Positions 45,111 through 53,406 of a DNA stretch of 64,000 nucleotides are shown here, one piece after another; the stretch's first letter is position 1; the number at the start of each line of letters is the position of its first letter. The position numbers and the translations under genes are program-made. The DNA comes from Pseudomonas fluorescens (GTDB lineage: Bacteria; Pseudomonadota; Gammaproteobacteria; Pseudomonadales; Pseudomonadaceae). Location of the stretch: contig NZ_CABVIX010000004.1 in NCBI RefSeq assembly GCF_902498185.1, positions 186,001 to 250,000 of the forward strand, read 5' to 3'. The notes beneath the pieces were generated by a model that made no database searches, was not told the origin of the DNA, and saw only the letters and a program-made list of their open reading frames with translations.

Positions 45111-45169
45111 GGACTCTTCTCTCCGGGGGCCGCATTTTTTTGACACTACACAGCGGCTAGCCAGGAACT

Positions 45170-45185
45170 AGCAACAAGAGTGCCA
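45170..45185 (-). promoter_or_regulatory. Sigma-54 promoter upstream of fliE
   Basis: On the minus strand TGGCACTCTTGTTGCT, a full match to the sigma-54 consensus. Predicted start near 45160, about 50 nt before fliE. FleR/RpoN control of fliE is established in P. aeruginosa. The element lies 39 bp after the fleR stop, so the fliE operon is independent of fleSR. Confidence 0.85.
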
Positions 45186-45223
45186 GCCCGGCTCATAGCG
45201 ATATTAAAAGGAATTGGCGGGCA

Positions 45224-46603
45224 TCAGCCGTAGAGGCTGGCCTCGACGTCAAAGCCCGCATCACGCATCTGCGCCAGCTTGTAGCGCAGGGTGCGGGGAC
45301 TGATACCCAGACGCTCGGCGGCTTCCTTGCGGCGGCCGCGCTCGGCGCGCAGGGTGTCGATGATCATCTGGAATTCGTGACGCCGCAGATCGTCGCCGAG
45401 GCCACCGGCCACGTCGGCGTCATCGATTGGCGCAGGCGTTGAGCTTGGCTGCGGCGCAGGGGGCGACAAGGGGATGACGCCTGCCAGACAGAAATCCGCC
45501 GCCTCGATCACCCCGCCCTGCTGCAGGATCAATGCGCGTTGAAGCGCGTTGTCGAGTTCGCGCACGTTCCCCGGCCAGGCATGACCTTGCAGGCAGGCGC
45601 GCGCGGCGTCGGAAAGGCAAACCTGTACATGCTTCATCTTGCGCGCGTGGCGCGCCAGAAGACGCTCGGCCAGCGGCAGGATATCGGCGCTGCGCTCACG
45701 CAGGGGCCGCCAGGACAGCGGGAATACCGAAAGCCGGTAGAACAGGTCTTCACGAAAACGTCCCGCCGCCACTTCACCGGTCAGGTCACGGTTGGTGGTG
45801 GCGAGCACGCGGATATCCAGGGTGATCGGCTTGCGCCCACCGACCCGCTCCACTTCGCGCTCCTGCAACACCCGCAGCAGCTTGGCCTGCAGCCCCAGGG
45901 GCATCTCGGAAATCTCGTCGAGCAGCAAGGTGCCGCCATTGGCCTGTTCGAACTTGCCCGCCTGGGCGGCGATGGCACCGGTGAACGCGCCTTTCTCGTG
46001 GCCGAACAACGTGGCCTCGAGCATGTTGTCGGGAATCGCCGCGCAGTTGATCGCCACGAAGGGCTGCGCCGCACGAGGCGATTGCTGGTGAATGTAGCGG
46101 GCCAGCACTTCCTTACCGGTGCCGGACTCGCCGGAAATCAGCACGGTCGAATCGCTGCGCGCCACGCGCGCGGCCAGCTCCAGCAACTGTCGGCTGGCAG
46201 GCTCACTGGCCACCGGGCCCTCGTCGCCGGCTGTCGGCAAGCGGCCGGCGGCATGCCGGTCCACCAGTGACAGCAAGGCTTTGGGCTCGAATGGCTTGAC
46301 CAGATAATCCACCGCGCCCTGGCGCATGGCCTCGACGGCGCGCTCGACCGCAGCATGAGCGGTCATCAGCAGTACCGGCAGCTGGGGCTGACGCTGGCGC
46401 AGCCGGGCAAGCAACTGATGCCCGTCCATGCCAGGCATGTTCACGTCGCTGACCACCAGGCTGAAGGTTTCGCTGTCAACGGCCAGGAGAGCGTCTTCGG
46501 CGCTGCTGACTGCAAGGTAGTCGAAACCGCCGATCTCAAGCGTGTCACCCAAGGCCTGGCGCAGCACGCGGTCGTCTTCGACCAGCAATACCTTGATGCC
46601 CAT
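45224..46603 (-). CDS. fleR: Flagellar two-component response regulator FleR (sigma-54 activator)
   Basis: A 459-residue NtrC-type regulator. The receiver has D53 (LVVSDVNMPGMDG). The AAA+ domain has Walker [14 protein letters not shown], the sigma-54 contact GAFTGA and Walker B GGTLLLDEISEMPL. A Fis-type HTH ends the protein (AAERLGISPRTLRYKLAQM). It turns on later flagellar genes with RpoN. The ATG at 46603 overlaps the fleS stop by 1 bp. Confidence 0.97.
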   Translation of the reverse strand: MGIKVLLVEDDRVLRQALGDTLEIGGFDYLAVSSAEDALLAVDSETFSLVVSDVNMPGMDGHQLLARLRQRQPQLPVLLMTAHAAVERAVEAMRQGAVDYLVKPFEPKALLSLVDRHAAGRLPTAGDEGPVASEPASRQLLELAARVARSDSTVLISGESGTGKEVLARYIHQQSPRAAQPFVAINCAAIPDNMLEATLFGHEKGAFTGAIAAQAGKFEQANGGTLLLDEISEMPLGLQAKLLRVLQEREVERVGGRKPITLDIRVLATTNRDLTGEVAAGRFREDLFYRLSVFPLSWRPLRERSADILPLAERLLARHARKMKHVQVCLSDAARACLQGHAWPGNVRELDNALQRALILQQGGVIEAADFCLAGVIPLSPPAPQPSSTPAPIDDADVAGGLGDDLRRHEFQMIIDTLRAERGRRKEAAERLGISPRTLRYKLAQMRDAGFDVEASLYG

Positions 46604-47820
46604 CACAGCGCCTGGCCCGGCTGGGCGGCGATCAGCGGCAGGATCACCTGCACGCAGGTGCCACGACCGACCCGCGAACGCAGTTGCAGGCTGCCTTGGT
46701 GTGCACGCGACACGGCTTTGGCCACCGCCAGGCCCAGCCCGGTACCAGTGGCCTTGGTGGTCAGGAAGGGCTCGCCCAGGCGCGCCAGCAGATCAGCCGG
46801 TATGCCACTGCCGGCATCGCTGATGCACAGGTGCAGGTTCTGCCCGCGGCGGTACAGGTGTACCTTGAGGCGAGCGGGATCAGGACTGGCCTGCAAGGCG
46901 TTATCAATAATGTTCAGCATCGCGCCGACCAAGGTGTCACGGTTGCACAGCAGCTCGCCGAGCTGACAGTCGCACTGCCAGCGCACCGCATGGCCCTGCA
47001 CGTGGGGCTGGGCCGCATGCTGCAGGGCCTGGAACAGCGCTTTGGGGGTCAGGCGGTCGCCAAGCGGCAGCTCGCCACGGGCAAAGACCAGCATGTCGCG
47101 GACCTGATGCTCAAGTTCATGCAGGCGCTCCTTGAGATTGCCGGCGAATCGCAGCCTCGTGTCCTGCGGCAGCGATTGCTCGGGGTCGGCAAGGTGACTG
47201 GCGTAGAGCATGGCGGCCGACAGCGGCGTACGGATCTGATGCGCCAGCGAAGCGACCATCCGCCCCAGTGACGACAGGCGCTCATGACGCGCCAGCTGGT
47301 CCTGCAGACGGCGCGTCTCAGTGAGGTCGGTGAGCAGCACCAACTGGCCTGGCTCGGCATCCAGCGAACGGGTGGCGATCGCCAGGCGGCGCCCATCGCG
47401 CAGCGACACTTCATGGCCGTCGTCTTCACGGGGCGAAAAACTGCGGGCGATCACCTGGCGCCACAGCTCGCCTTCGAGCGGTTCGCCCAACAGCGCGCAC
47501 GCCGCAGGATTGGCCTCCCGCACATAGCCCTGGGCATCGATCACGATGATGCCGCCAGGAAGCAGGTCCAGCAGGTTTTGCAAACGATTGGCCAGCCGCT
47601 CTTTTTCGCCCAGCTCGGCGATGCGCTGCGCGCTGACCACGGCCAGTTCACCCTTGAGCTCACTGACCCGTGCCTCAAGCATGCCGTAGGACTCGCTCAA
47701 CTGGCTGGACACCTGGTTGAACAGCGCGAACGCCTGTGCAAGGTCAGGGCGGCTCTCCTGCTCGACCGGGGTTCGCGCGTGCGAGGCGCAGACTCTGGAA
47801 ATGTGGGCGGCCTGGGGCAT
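46603..47820 (-). CDS. fleS: Flagellar sensor histidine kinase FleS
   Basis: A 405-residue soluble kinase with an N-terminal helical region, a PAS domain (LLDLLPGGIIVIDAQGYVREANPAACALLGEPLEGELW), an H-box (SLGRMVASLAHQIRTPLSAAMLYA) and an HATPase with DAGSGIP and GTGLGLAVAKAV. No membrane segment, so it senses something cytoplasmic. It phosphorylates FleR. It is preceded by a strong sigma-54 site. Confidence 0.96.
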   Translation of the reverse strand: MPQAAHISRVCASHARTPVEQESRPDLAQAFALFNQVSSQLSESYGMLEARVSELKGELAVVSAQRIAELGEKERLANRLQNLLDLLPGGIIVIDAQGYVREANPAACALLGEPLEGELWRQVIARSFSPREDDGHEVSLRDGRRLAIATRSLDAEPGQLVLLTDLTETRRLQDQLARHERLSSLGRMVASLAHQIRTPLSAAMLYASHLADPEQSLPQDTRLRFAGNLKERLHELEHQVRDMLVFARGELPLGDRLTPKALFQALQHAAQPHVQGHAVRWQCDCQLGELLCNRDTLVGAMLNIIDNALQASPDPARLKVHLYRRGQNLHLCISDAGSGIPADLLARLGEPFLTTKATGTGLGLAVAKAVSRAHQGSLQLRSRVGRGTCVQVILPLIAAQPGQAL

Positions 47821-47872
47821 CGTGCTCTCTCGTGTGGCTGACCGTCATAAAACGGTGTGTTGCCGGCGATAT

Positions 47873-47888
47873 AGCAATAGCCGTGCCG
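47873..47888 (-). promoter_or_regulatory. Sigma-54 promoter for fleSR
   Basis: On the minus strand (C)GGCACGGCTATTGCT: both halves match the consensus and spacing is exact. Predicted start near 47862, with a 42-nt leader before fleS. This fits FleQ-dependent control of fleSR. The rest of the 204-bp gap to fleQ shows no other clear element. Confidence 0.8.
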
Positions 47889-48024
47889 GAGAAGGTGCCA
47901 GGAATCGGGGATCAGTGCTGAGAAACTGGCCGAGGCCGGAGTTGCCGGGGCTTTGCGCCCTTGCGAAGACGAAGGTGATAGCGGCTGGCGGGCCCTCCGT
48001 GGCCCTCATGGCACGAGGCAGGCG

Positions 48025-49500
<1,476 letters not shown>

Positions 49501-49597
49501 GCAATCGCAACTTCCCTAGTCATCTCGCGCCCGAAGGCTTGCTCGACATCGATCTGCCGAAACGGTGTTCGACGATCGAAATTGGAATACAGACACT

Positions 49598-49626
49598 AGT
49601 TAAGTCAAAAAAAAGCACACAGTCAA
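49598..49626 (-). promoter_or_regulatory. Weak sigma-70 promoter candidate for fleQ
   Basis: On the minus strand TTGACT (49621-49626), 17 bp containing a T8 run, then TTAACT (49598-49603). The -35 is good and the -10 matches only half the consensus. It lies about 100 bp upstream of the fleQ ATG. fleQ is sigma-70 dependent in P. aeruginosa, which supports but does not prove this assignment. Confidence 0.35.
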
Positions 49627-49659
49627 ATTTATGGCGTGGGCTTCTTGTTGGGTCCAGCG

Positions 49660-49956
49660 TCAGCTGAACAGATGGTATACCTTCGAAGCATTTCGTGCCT
49701 GACGGATCTGGGTCATCTCGTCGACTATTGATTGACGTGCGTCACTTGCGACTTCGATCAGTTGCCGATAAACCGACAGCAAATCCTCCAGCGCGACGCG
49801 CAAGGCCATCTCGTTGACCGAGGCTTCGGCCATCACATCCTCTACGCACAACCGGCACTCGACGTCGAGGTCGCCGATCACTTCCCAGTTGCGGCTGGCC
49901 AATGCAGCAACCAGCCCCTGGCGAGTCTGTTGGATACGCTCGAGTACCACGCTCAT
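49660..49956 (-). CDS. fliT: Flagellar chaperone FliT-like protein
   Basis: A 98-residue, all-helical small protein (VLERIQQTRQGLVAALASRNWEVIGDLDVECRLCVEDVMAEA). By size, helices and its place after fliS it is the FliT/FleP-type protein of Pseudomonas, the expected chaperone of the cap protein FliD. Sequence similarity to enteric FliT is low, so this rests mainly on context. It begins 9 bp after fliS. Confidence 0.72.
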   Translation of the reverse strand: MSVVLERIQQTRQGLVAALASRNWEVIGDLDVECRLCVEDVMAEASVNEMALRVALEDLLSVYRQLIEVASDARQSIVDEMTQIRQARNASKVYHLFS

Positions 49957-49965
49957 GATGTTCTC

Positions 49966-50361
49966 CTACACGGCCTGGGCCGGATCAGCAACAGAGTCCC
50001 AACCTTCCTTAACCGTGATCAGCAGGCGCGCGACCTCGTCGAGGATGGAGGAGTCGTTCTTGGCATTGGCTTCGACCAGGCGACGGCTCATGTAGGTGTA
50101 CAGGCTGTCGAGCTCGGCCAGGGATTCGCCGTGGTTTTCCAGGTCGAGCCCTTCACGCAGGCCACCGACGATGCCGATGGCCTTGCCGATCAGCACGCCG
50201 CGCTGCGCAATATCGTTGCGCGCCATGGCGCCCTTGGCTTGAGCGATACGGTCCAGGCCACCCTGCATCAGCATCTGTACCAGGCGATGGGGGCTAGCCT
50301 CGGAGGTCTGTGCCGCGCCATTGACTTTCTGGTATTGCCGAAGGGCCAACATCGGGTTCAT
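49966..50361 (-). CDS. fliS: Flagellin export chaperone FliS
   Basis: A 131-residue helical protein with the FliS pattern MNPMLALRQYQKVNGAAQTSEASPHRLVQMLMQGGLDRIAQAKGAM and ESLAELDSLYTYMSRRLVEANAKND. It binds the flagellin C-terminus before export. It has its own sigma-28-like promoter at 50403-50429, separate from fliD. Confidence 0.95.
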   Translation of the reverse strand: MNPMLALRQYQKVNGAAQTSEASPHRLVQMLMQGGLDRIAQAKGAMARNDIAQRGVLIGKAIGIVGGLREGLDLENHGESLAELDSLYTYMSRRLVEANAKNDSSILDEVARLLITVKEGWDSVADPAQAV

Positions 50362-50402
50362 GTCTTACCTCATTGCAGCGATAAAGGTTGCGTATGGCCT
50401 TT

Positions 50403-50429
50403 ATATCGCCTGTTGGTCGGGAAACTTTA
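50403..50429 (-). promoter_or_regulatory. Sigma-28 (FliA) promoter candidate for fliS-fliT
   Basis: On the minus strand TAAA (50426-50429), with GTTT following, 15 bp, then GGCGATAT (50403-50410). The known FliA form is TAAAGTTT-N11-GCCGATAA, so the -35 is perfect and the -10 differs at two positions. Predicted start near 50395, with a leader of about 35 nt. Confidence 0.65.
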
Positions 50430-50441
50430 GGGGGAAGAAGG

Positions 50442-50475
50442 TGCATGCGTGGGGCTGCGAGCCCCACGGCGTGCA
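50442..50475 (-). terminator. Hairpin after fliD
   Basis: GTGGGGCT (50449-50456) pairs with AGCCCCAC (50460-50467) around a 3-nt loop, and TGCA on each outer side extends it with bulges. It lies between the fliD stop and the fliS promoter. On the minus strand it is followed by CTTCTTCCCC rather than a clean T-run, so termination may be partial. Confidence 0.5.
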
Positions 50476-50483
50476 TCAGCCCG

Positions 50484-51884
50484 TCAAGAACTCTTCTGAG
50501 CGTTGATCGCCTCGAAGAACGAGGTGATCTGGTCGGCCTGGGCCTTCATCTTGCCCAGCGCGGTGTCCAGGGCCACGTACTTCTTGGTCAGCGCCTCGGT
50601 CAGCGAGTCGGTACGGCGCTCGAGAGCAGCCTGTTGGTCGCTGAGGTTCTTGGCGACTTTGTCCAGGCTGCTCTTGCGGGTCGCCAGGCTGCCGTCAGTA
50701 GAGTTGTAGGGGTCGATGGCAGCGGTCAGGCGCTCGAACACGCCTCCGGTACCGGTGAAGAAGTTCTGCACTTCGGCACCGAGCTTCTTGTCATTGAGCG
50801 CTGCGGTGAACTTGGTGGAGTTGAACTCCAGGGTGCCGTCCTTCTGCGTGTTGATACCCAACTGGCCCAGCGTGTTCAGCTCGTCGCCAGCGCCTACCTC
50901 GGACATCACCTTGCGCACGTCGGCCAGCAGCGAGCGCGTTGTCGGGTCGTTGGTCAGCGAGCCCAGCACCAGGTTGTCGTCTGCGTCACGGCTGGTGGAC
51001 GTCAGCGTGGTGATCGCTTTTTGCATCGTGTTGTAGGCATCGACGAACGCCTGCACCGATTTCTTCAGGCCATCGCTGTTGGCTGCCACGGTCAGCTTGG
51101 TAGCTGCCCCGCCGGTCGGCGTGGCACCCGTCAGCTCGAGGGTCAGGCCGCTGATAGCTTCGCTGACAGTATTGGTGGCGCTCTTGACGGTCAGCCCGTC
51201 GATGGTCAGCTCGGCATCCTGCGCTGCGGCGGTGATATACCCCGCGCCGCTGCCGGTCATCTGCGCGGTGCCGTCGATTTCCAGCGCCGGGATACCTCCA
51301 AGGGAGATATCGTTGCCCGAGCCTGTCGTCGTGGAAGTCAGCACCAAGCGGGAGCCGGTCTCTTCCGTGATGATGTTCGCGGAAATGCCGTTGACGCTCA
51401 TTTCCTTGTTGATCTGGTCACGAACGCTTTGCAGCGTGGCGCCGCTGGCCACGTCGATCTTGTACGACTTGGTGCCCACGCCGATGGTCAGTTCGCCGGC
51501 GTCGATCGATGAGGAAGCGCCATTTTCGAACTGCTGGCTGGCCACCTTGGAGCCGGTGGCGACCTGCTTGACCAGGATGTCGTAGTTGCCAGCGACCGCA
51601 GTGTTGCCCGAGGTCACCTTGACCACACCCTCGTTGGCCGACGTTGCCGCATAGGCATTGAAGGAGGGCGAGGTGGTAGTGTTGAGTTTCTTGATGGCGT
51701 CCTGGAACGCCGTGAGGGAGCTGCGCAGCGCGCCGATGCCCGAGATCATCGCCGTGTTGTTGGCGGTCTGGCGAGTGATCTGCGCCTTCTTGGCAGCGGT
51801 ATCGGAATCGACCAGCGCCGAGACGATGTCGGTGATGTTCAGCCCCGATCCCAGGCCTGTGGATGAAGTAATCGGACTTGCCAT
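50484..51884 (-). CDS. fliD: Flagellar filament cap protein FliD
   Basis: A 466-residue protein with the N-terminal FliD pattern (SPITSSTGLGSGLNITDIVSALVDSDTAAK), a central beta-rich Ser/Thr/Gly region and a C-terminal heptad region (RKSSLDKVAKNLSDQQAALERRTDSLTEALTKKYVALDTALGKM). It caps the growing filament and guides flagellin folding. An adhesin role is known in some Pseudomonas. AGAGGGG lies 7 nt before the ATG. Confidence 0.96.
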   Translation of the reverse strand: MASPITSSTGLGSGLNITDIVSALVDSDTAAKKAQITRQTANNTAMISGIGALRSSLTAFQDAIKKLNTTTSPSFNAYAATSANEGVVKVTSGNTAVAGNYDILVKQVATGSKVASQQFENGASSSIDAGELTIGVGTKSYKIDVASGATLQSVRDQINKEMSVNGISANIITEETGSRLVLTSTTTGSGNDISLGGIPALEIDGTAQMTGSGAGYITAAAQDAELTIDGLTVKSATNTVSEAISGLTLELTGATPTGGAATKLTVAANSDGLKKSVQAFVDAYNTMQKAITTLTSTSRDADDNLVLGSLTNDPTTRSLLADVRKVMSEVGAGDELNTLGQLGINTQKDGTLEFNSTKFTAALNDKKLGAEVQNFFTGTGGVFERLTAAIDPYNSTDGSLATRKSSLDKVAKNLSDQQAALERRTDSLTEALTKKYVALDTALGKMKAQADQITSFFEAINAQKSS

Positions 51885-51964
51885 GCTGTTGCCCCTCTGA
51901 TTGACGCGTCAGGTCGCTTCTGCAAGCCCGACGATGGCCACGCCATGGTGTGTTCGCCGCGCGG

Positions 51965-52321
51965 TCAGACCTTGGCGTCGAACAGAATGCTGTTTACATC
52001 GCTCAGGTTGTTGGCAATCCGCAGCGCTTCCTCGGAGGGTAGCTGGCGAATCAGCTCACCAGAATCGCTGGCGATGACCTTGACCACGATCTTGCCTGAT
52101 TCTTCGTCCGTGGAGAATTGCAGGTTGCGGCGGGTCGAGTTGAGAAATTGTTCGATGTCCGAGACGGCGCTCTTGACCTTGTCGACGTCGTCTACCGACG
52201 ACAGCTCGGTTTTTTCACTGTCACGCGGTGTCTCTGCCAACCGGGCCACCGGTTTGTCGCCAACCTGCTCGGCCGTGCGCAGCGCCGGGTAAGACTGGTT
52301 CAGCTTGACGCTCATGTCCAT
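51965..52321 (-). CDS. flaG: FlaG family protein
   Basis: A 118-residue protein with a variable N-terminal half and the FlaG core VDKVKSAVSDIEQFLNSTRRNLQFSTDEESGKIVVKVIASDSGELIRQLPSEEALRIA. The family limits filament length in Pseudomonas, but the mechanism is unclear. The ATG at 52321 (MDMSVKLNQ) has GAGGTGG 5 nt upstream. Another ATG two codons later and a GTG three codons earlier are possible. Confidence 0.93.
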   Translation of the reverse strand: MDMSVKLNQSYPALRTAEQVGDKPVARLAETPRDSEKTELSSVDDVDKVKSAVSDIEQFLNSTRRNLQFSTDEESGKIVVKVIASDSGELIRQLPSEEALRIANNLSDVNSILFDAKV

Positions 52322-52337
52322 GTCGACCACCTCAGAA

Positions 52338-52374
52338 TGAAAAGACGGGGAAGCGCCTCAAGAGCACTTCCCCG
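52338..52374 (-). terminator. Rho-independent terminator of fliC
   Basis: On the minus strand CGGGGAAG pairs with CTTCCCCG (52346-52353 with 52367-52374 in plus coordinates) around a 13-nt loop, followed by TCTTTTC. It lies 18 bp after the fliC stop and just before flaG, which keeps flagellin mRNA monocistronic. Confidence 0.75.
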
Positions 52375-52391
52375 CCGATGACCATCAGCGA

Positions 52392-53234
52392 TTACTGAAG
52401 CAGTTTCAGTACGGCGGATGGCAGCTGGTTGGCCTGGGCCAGAACCGAGGTCGAAGCCTGCTGCAGGGTCTGCTGCTTGGTCAGCTGGGCAGTTTCGGCA
52501 GCGAAGTCGGTGTCCTGAACGCGGCCACGAGCGGCCTCGGCGTTTTCGTTGATGCTCTGCAGGTTGTTGATGGTGCTGCTCAGACGGTTCTGGGCGGCAC
52601 CGAGGTCTGCACGGGTGCTGTTGATCGACTGCAGTGCGTCATCGATAGCGCTGATGGCGGAGTTGAAGTTGGCTTCGATGTCCGAATCGGCACCGCTGAT
52701 GGCGATGGTGCCGCTGGAAACGCCCAGGGTCGATGCGGTCAGGTCAGCCAGGGTGATGGTGATCTGGTTGTTGGTACCGGTATTCGAGCCGACCTGGAAG
52801 GTCATGGTCACGCCGGAGTTGAGCAGGTCCTTGCCGTTGAGCTGGGTGCTGTTGGCAATACGGGTCAGCTCGTCGGACATCTGACCGAATTCGGTGTTCA
52901 GGGCGGTGCGGTCTTCGGCGCTGTTCGAGCTGTTACGCGACTGGACGGCCAGTTCACGCATACGCTGCAGAATGTTGGTCTGCTCTTGCATCGCGCCTTC
53001 AGCGGTCTGGGCGATCGAGATACCGTCGTTGGCGTTCTTGATCGCCATGGTCTGGCCACGGATCTGCGAGGTCATGCGGGTAGCAATCTGCAGGCCGGCG
53101 GCGTCGTCTTTGGCGCTGTTGATTTTCAGGCCGGAAGACAGACGAGTCATCGAAGTCGACAGCGCATCGGTAGCACGGTTCAGGTTCTTCTGGACGCCCA
53201 GGGAGGTGGTGTTGGTGTTAACAGTCAAAGCCAT
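52392..53234 (-). CDS. fliC: Flagellin FliC
   Basis: A 280-residue short flagellin. The N-terminal D0/D1 reads ALTVNTNTTSLGVQKNLNRATDALSTSMTRLSSGLKINSAKDDAAGLQI, and the C-terminal D1/D0 ends SVLAQANQLPSAVLKLLQ. Only about 70-80 residues in the middle are left for exposed domains, rich in Thr, Ser and Gly (SGVTMTFQVGSNTGTNNQITITLADLTASTLGVSS). P. putida KT2440 flagellin is far longer, as I recall. Ribosome site GAGGA lies 7 nt before ATG. It has a sigma-28 promoter and its own terminator. The adjacent glycosylation-type genes suggest O-linked sugars on the central Ser/Thr. Confidence 0.97.
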   Translation of the reverse strand: MALTVNTNTTSLGVQKNLNRATDALSTSMTRLSSGLKINSAKDDAAGLQIATRMTSQIRGQTMAIKNANDGISIAQTAEGAMQEQTNILQRMRELAVQSRNSSNSAEDRTALNTEFGQMSDELTRIANSTQLNGKDLLNSGVTMTFQVGSNTGTNNQITITLADLTASTLGVSSGTIAISGADSDIEANFNSAISAIDDALQSINSTRADLGAAQNRLSSTINNLQSINENAEAARGRVQDTDFAAETAQLTKQQTLQQASTSVLAQANQLPSAVLKLLQ

Positions 53235-53315
53235 GACGAATTCCTCGTTGGATTAGTTACTACGGCTTCCGGCCCTGGCATCCGCCGGGTGTGGCCTAGA
53301 GAACCTTCATGATTG

Positions 53316-53342
53316 TTATCGTCGCCAAACCCACTTGCTTTA
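53316..53342 (-). promoter_or_regulatory. Sigma-28 (FliA) promoter of fliC
   Basis: On the minus strand TAAA (53339-53342), 15 bp, GACGATAA (53316-53323), one mismatch from the FliA consensus GCCGATAA with exact spacing. Predicted start near 53308, giving a leader of about 75 nt. The remaining DNA to 53406 carries a T8 run but no convincing terminator for the upstream gene. Confidence 0.8.
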
Positions 53343-53406
53343 GAGCTTTTTCAAAAAAAATTGCTGGCACCCTGCTACCGCCGATCGAAACAAGGGGCTG
53401 ATGGGC

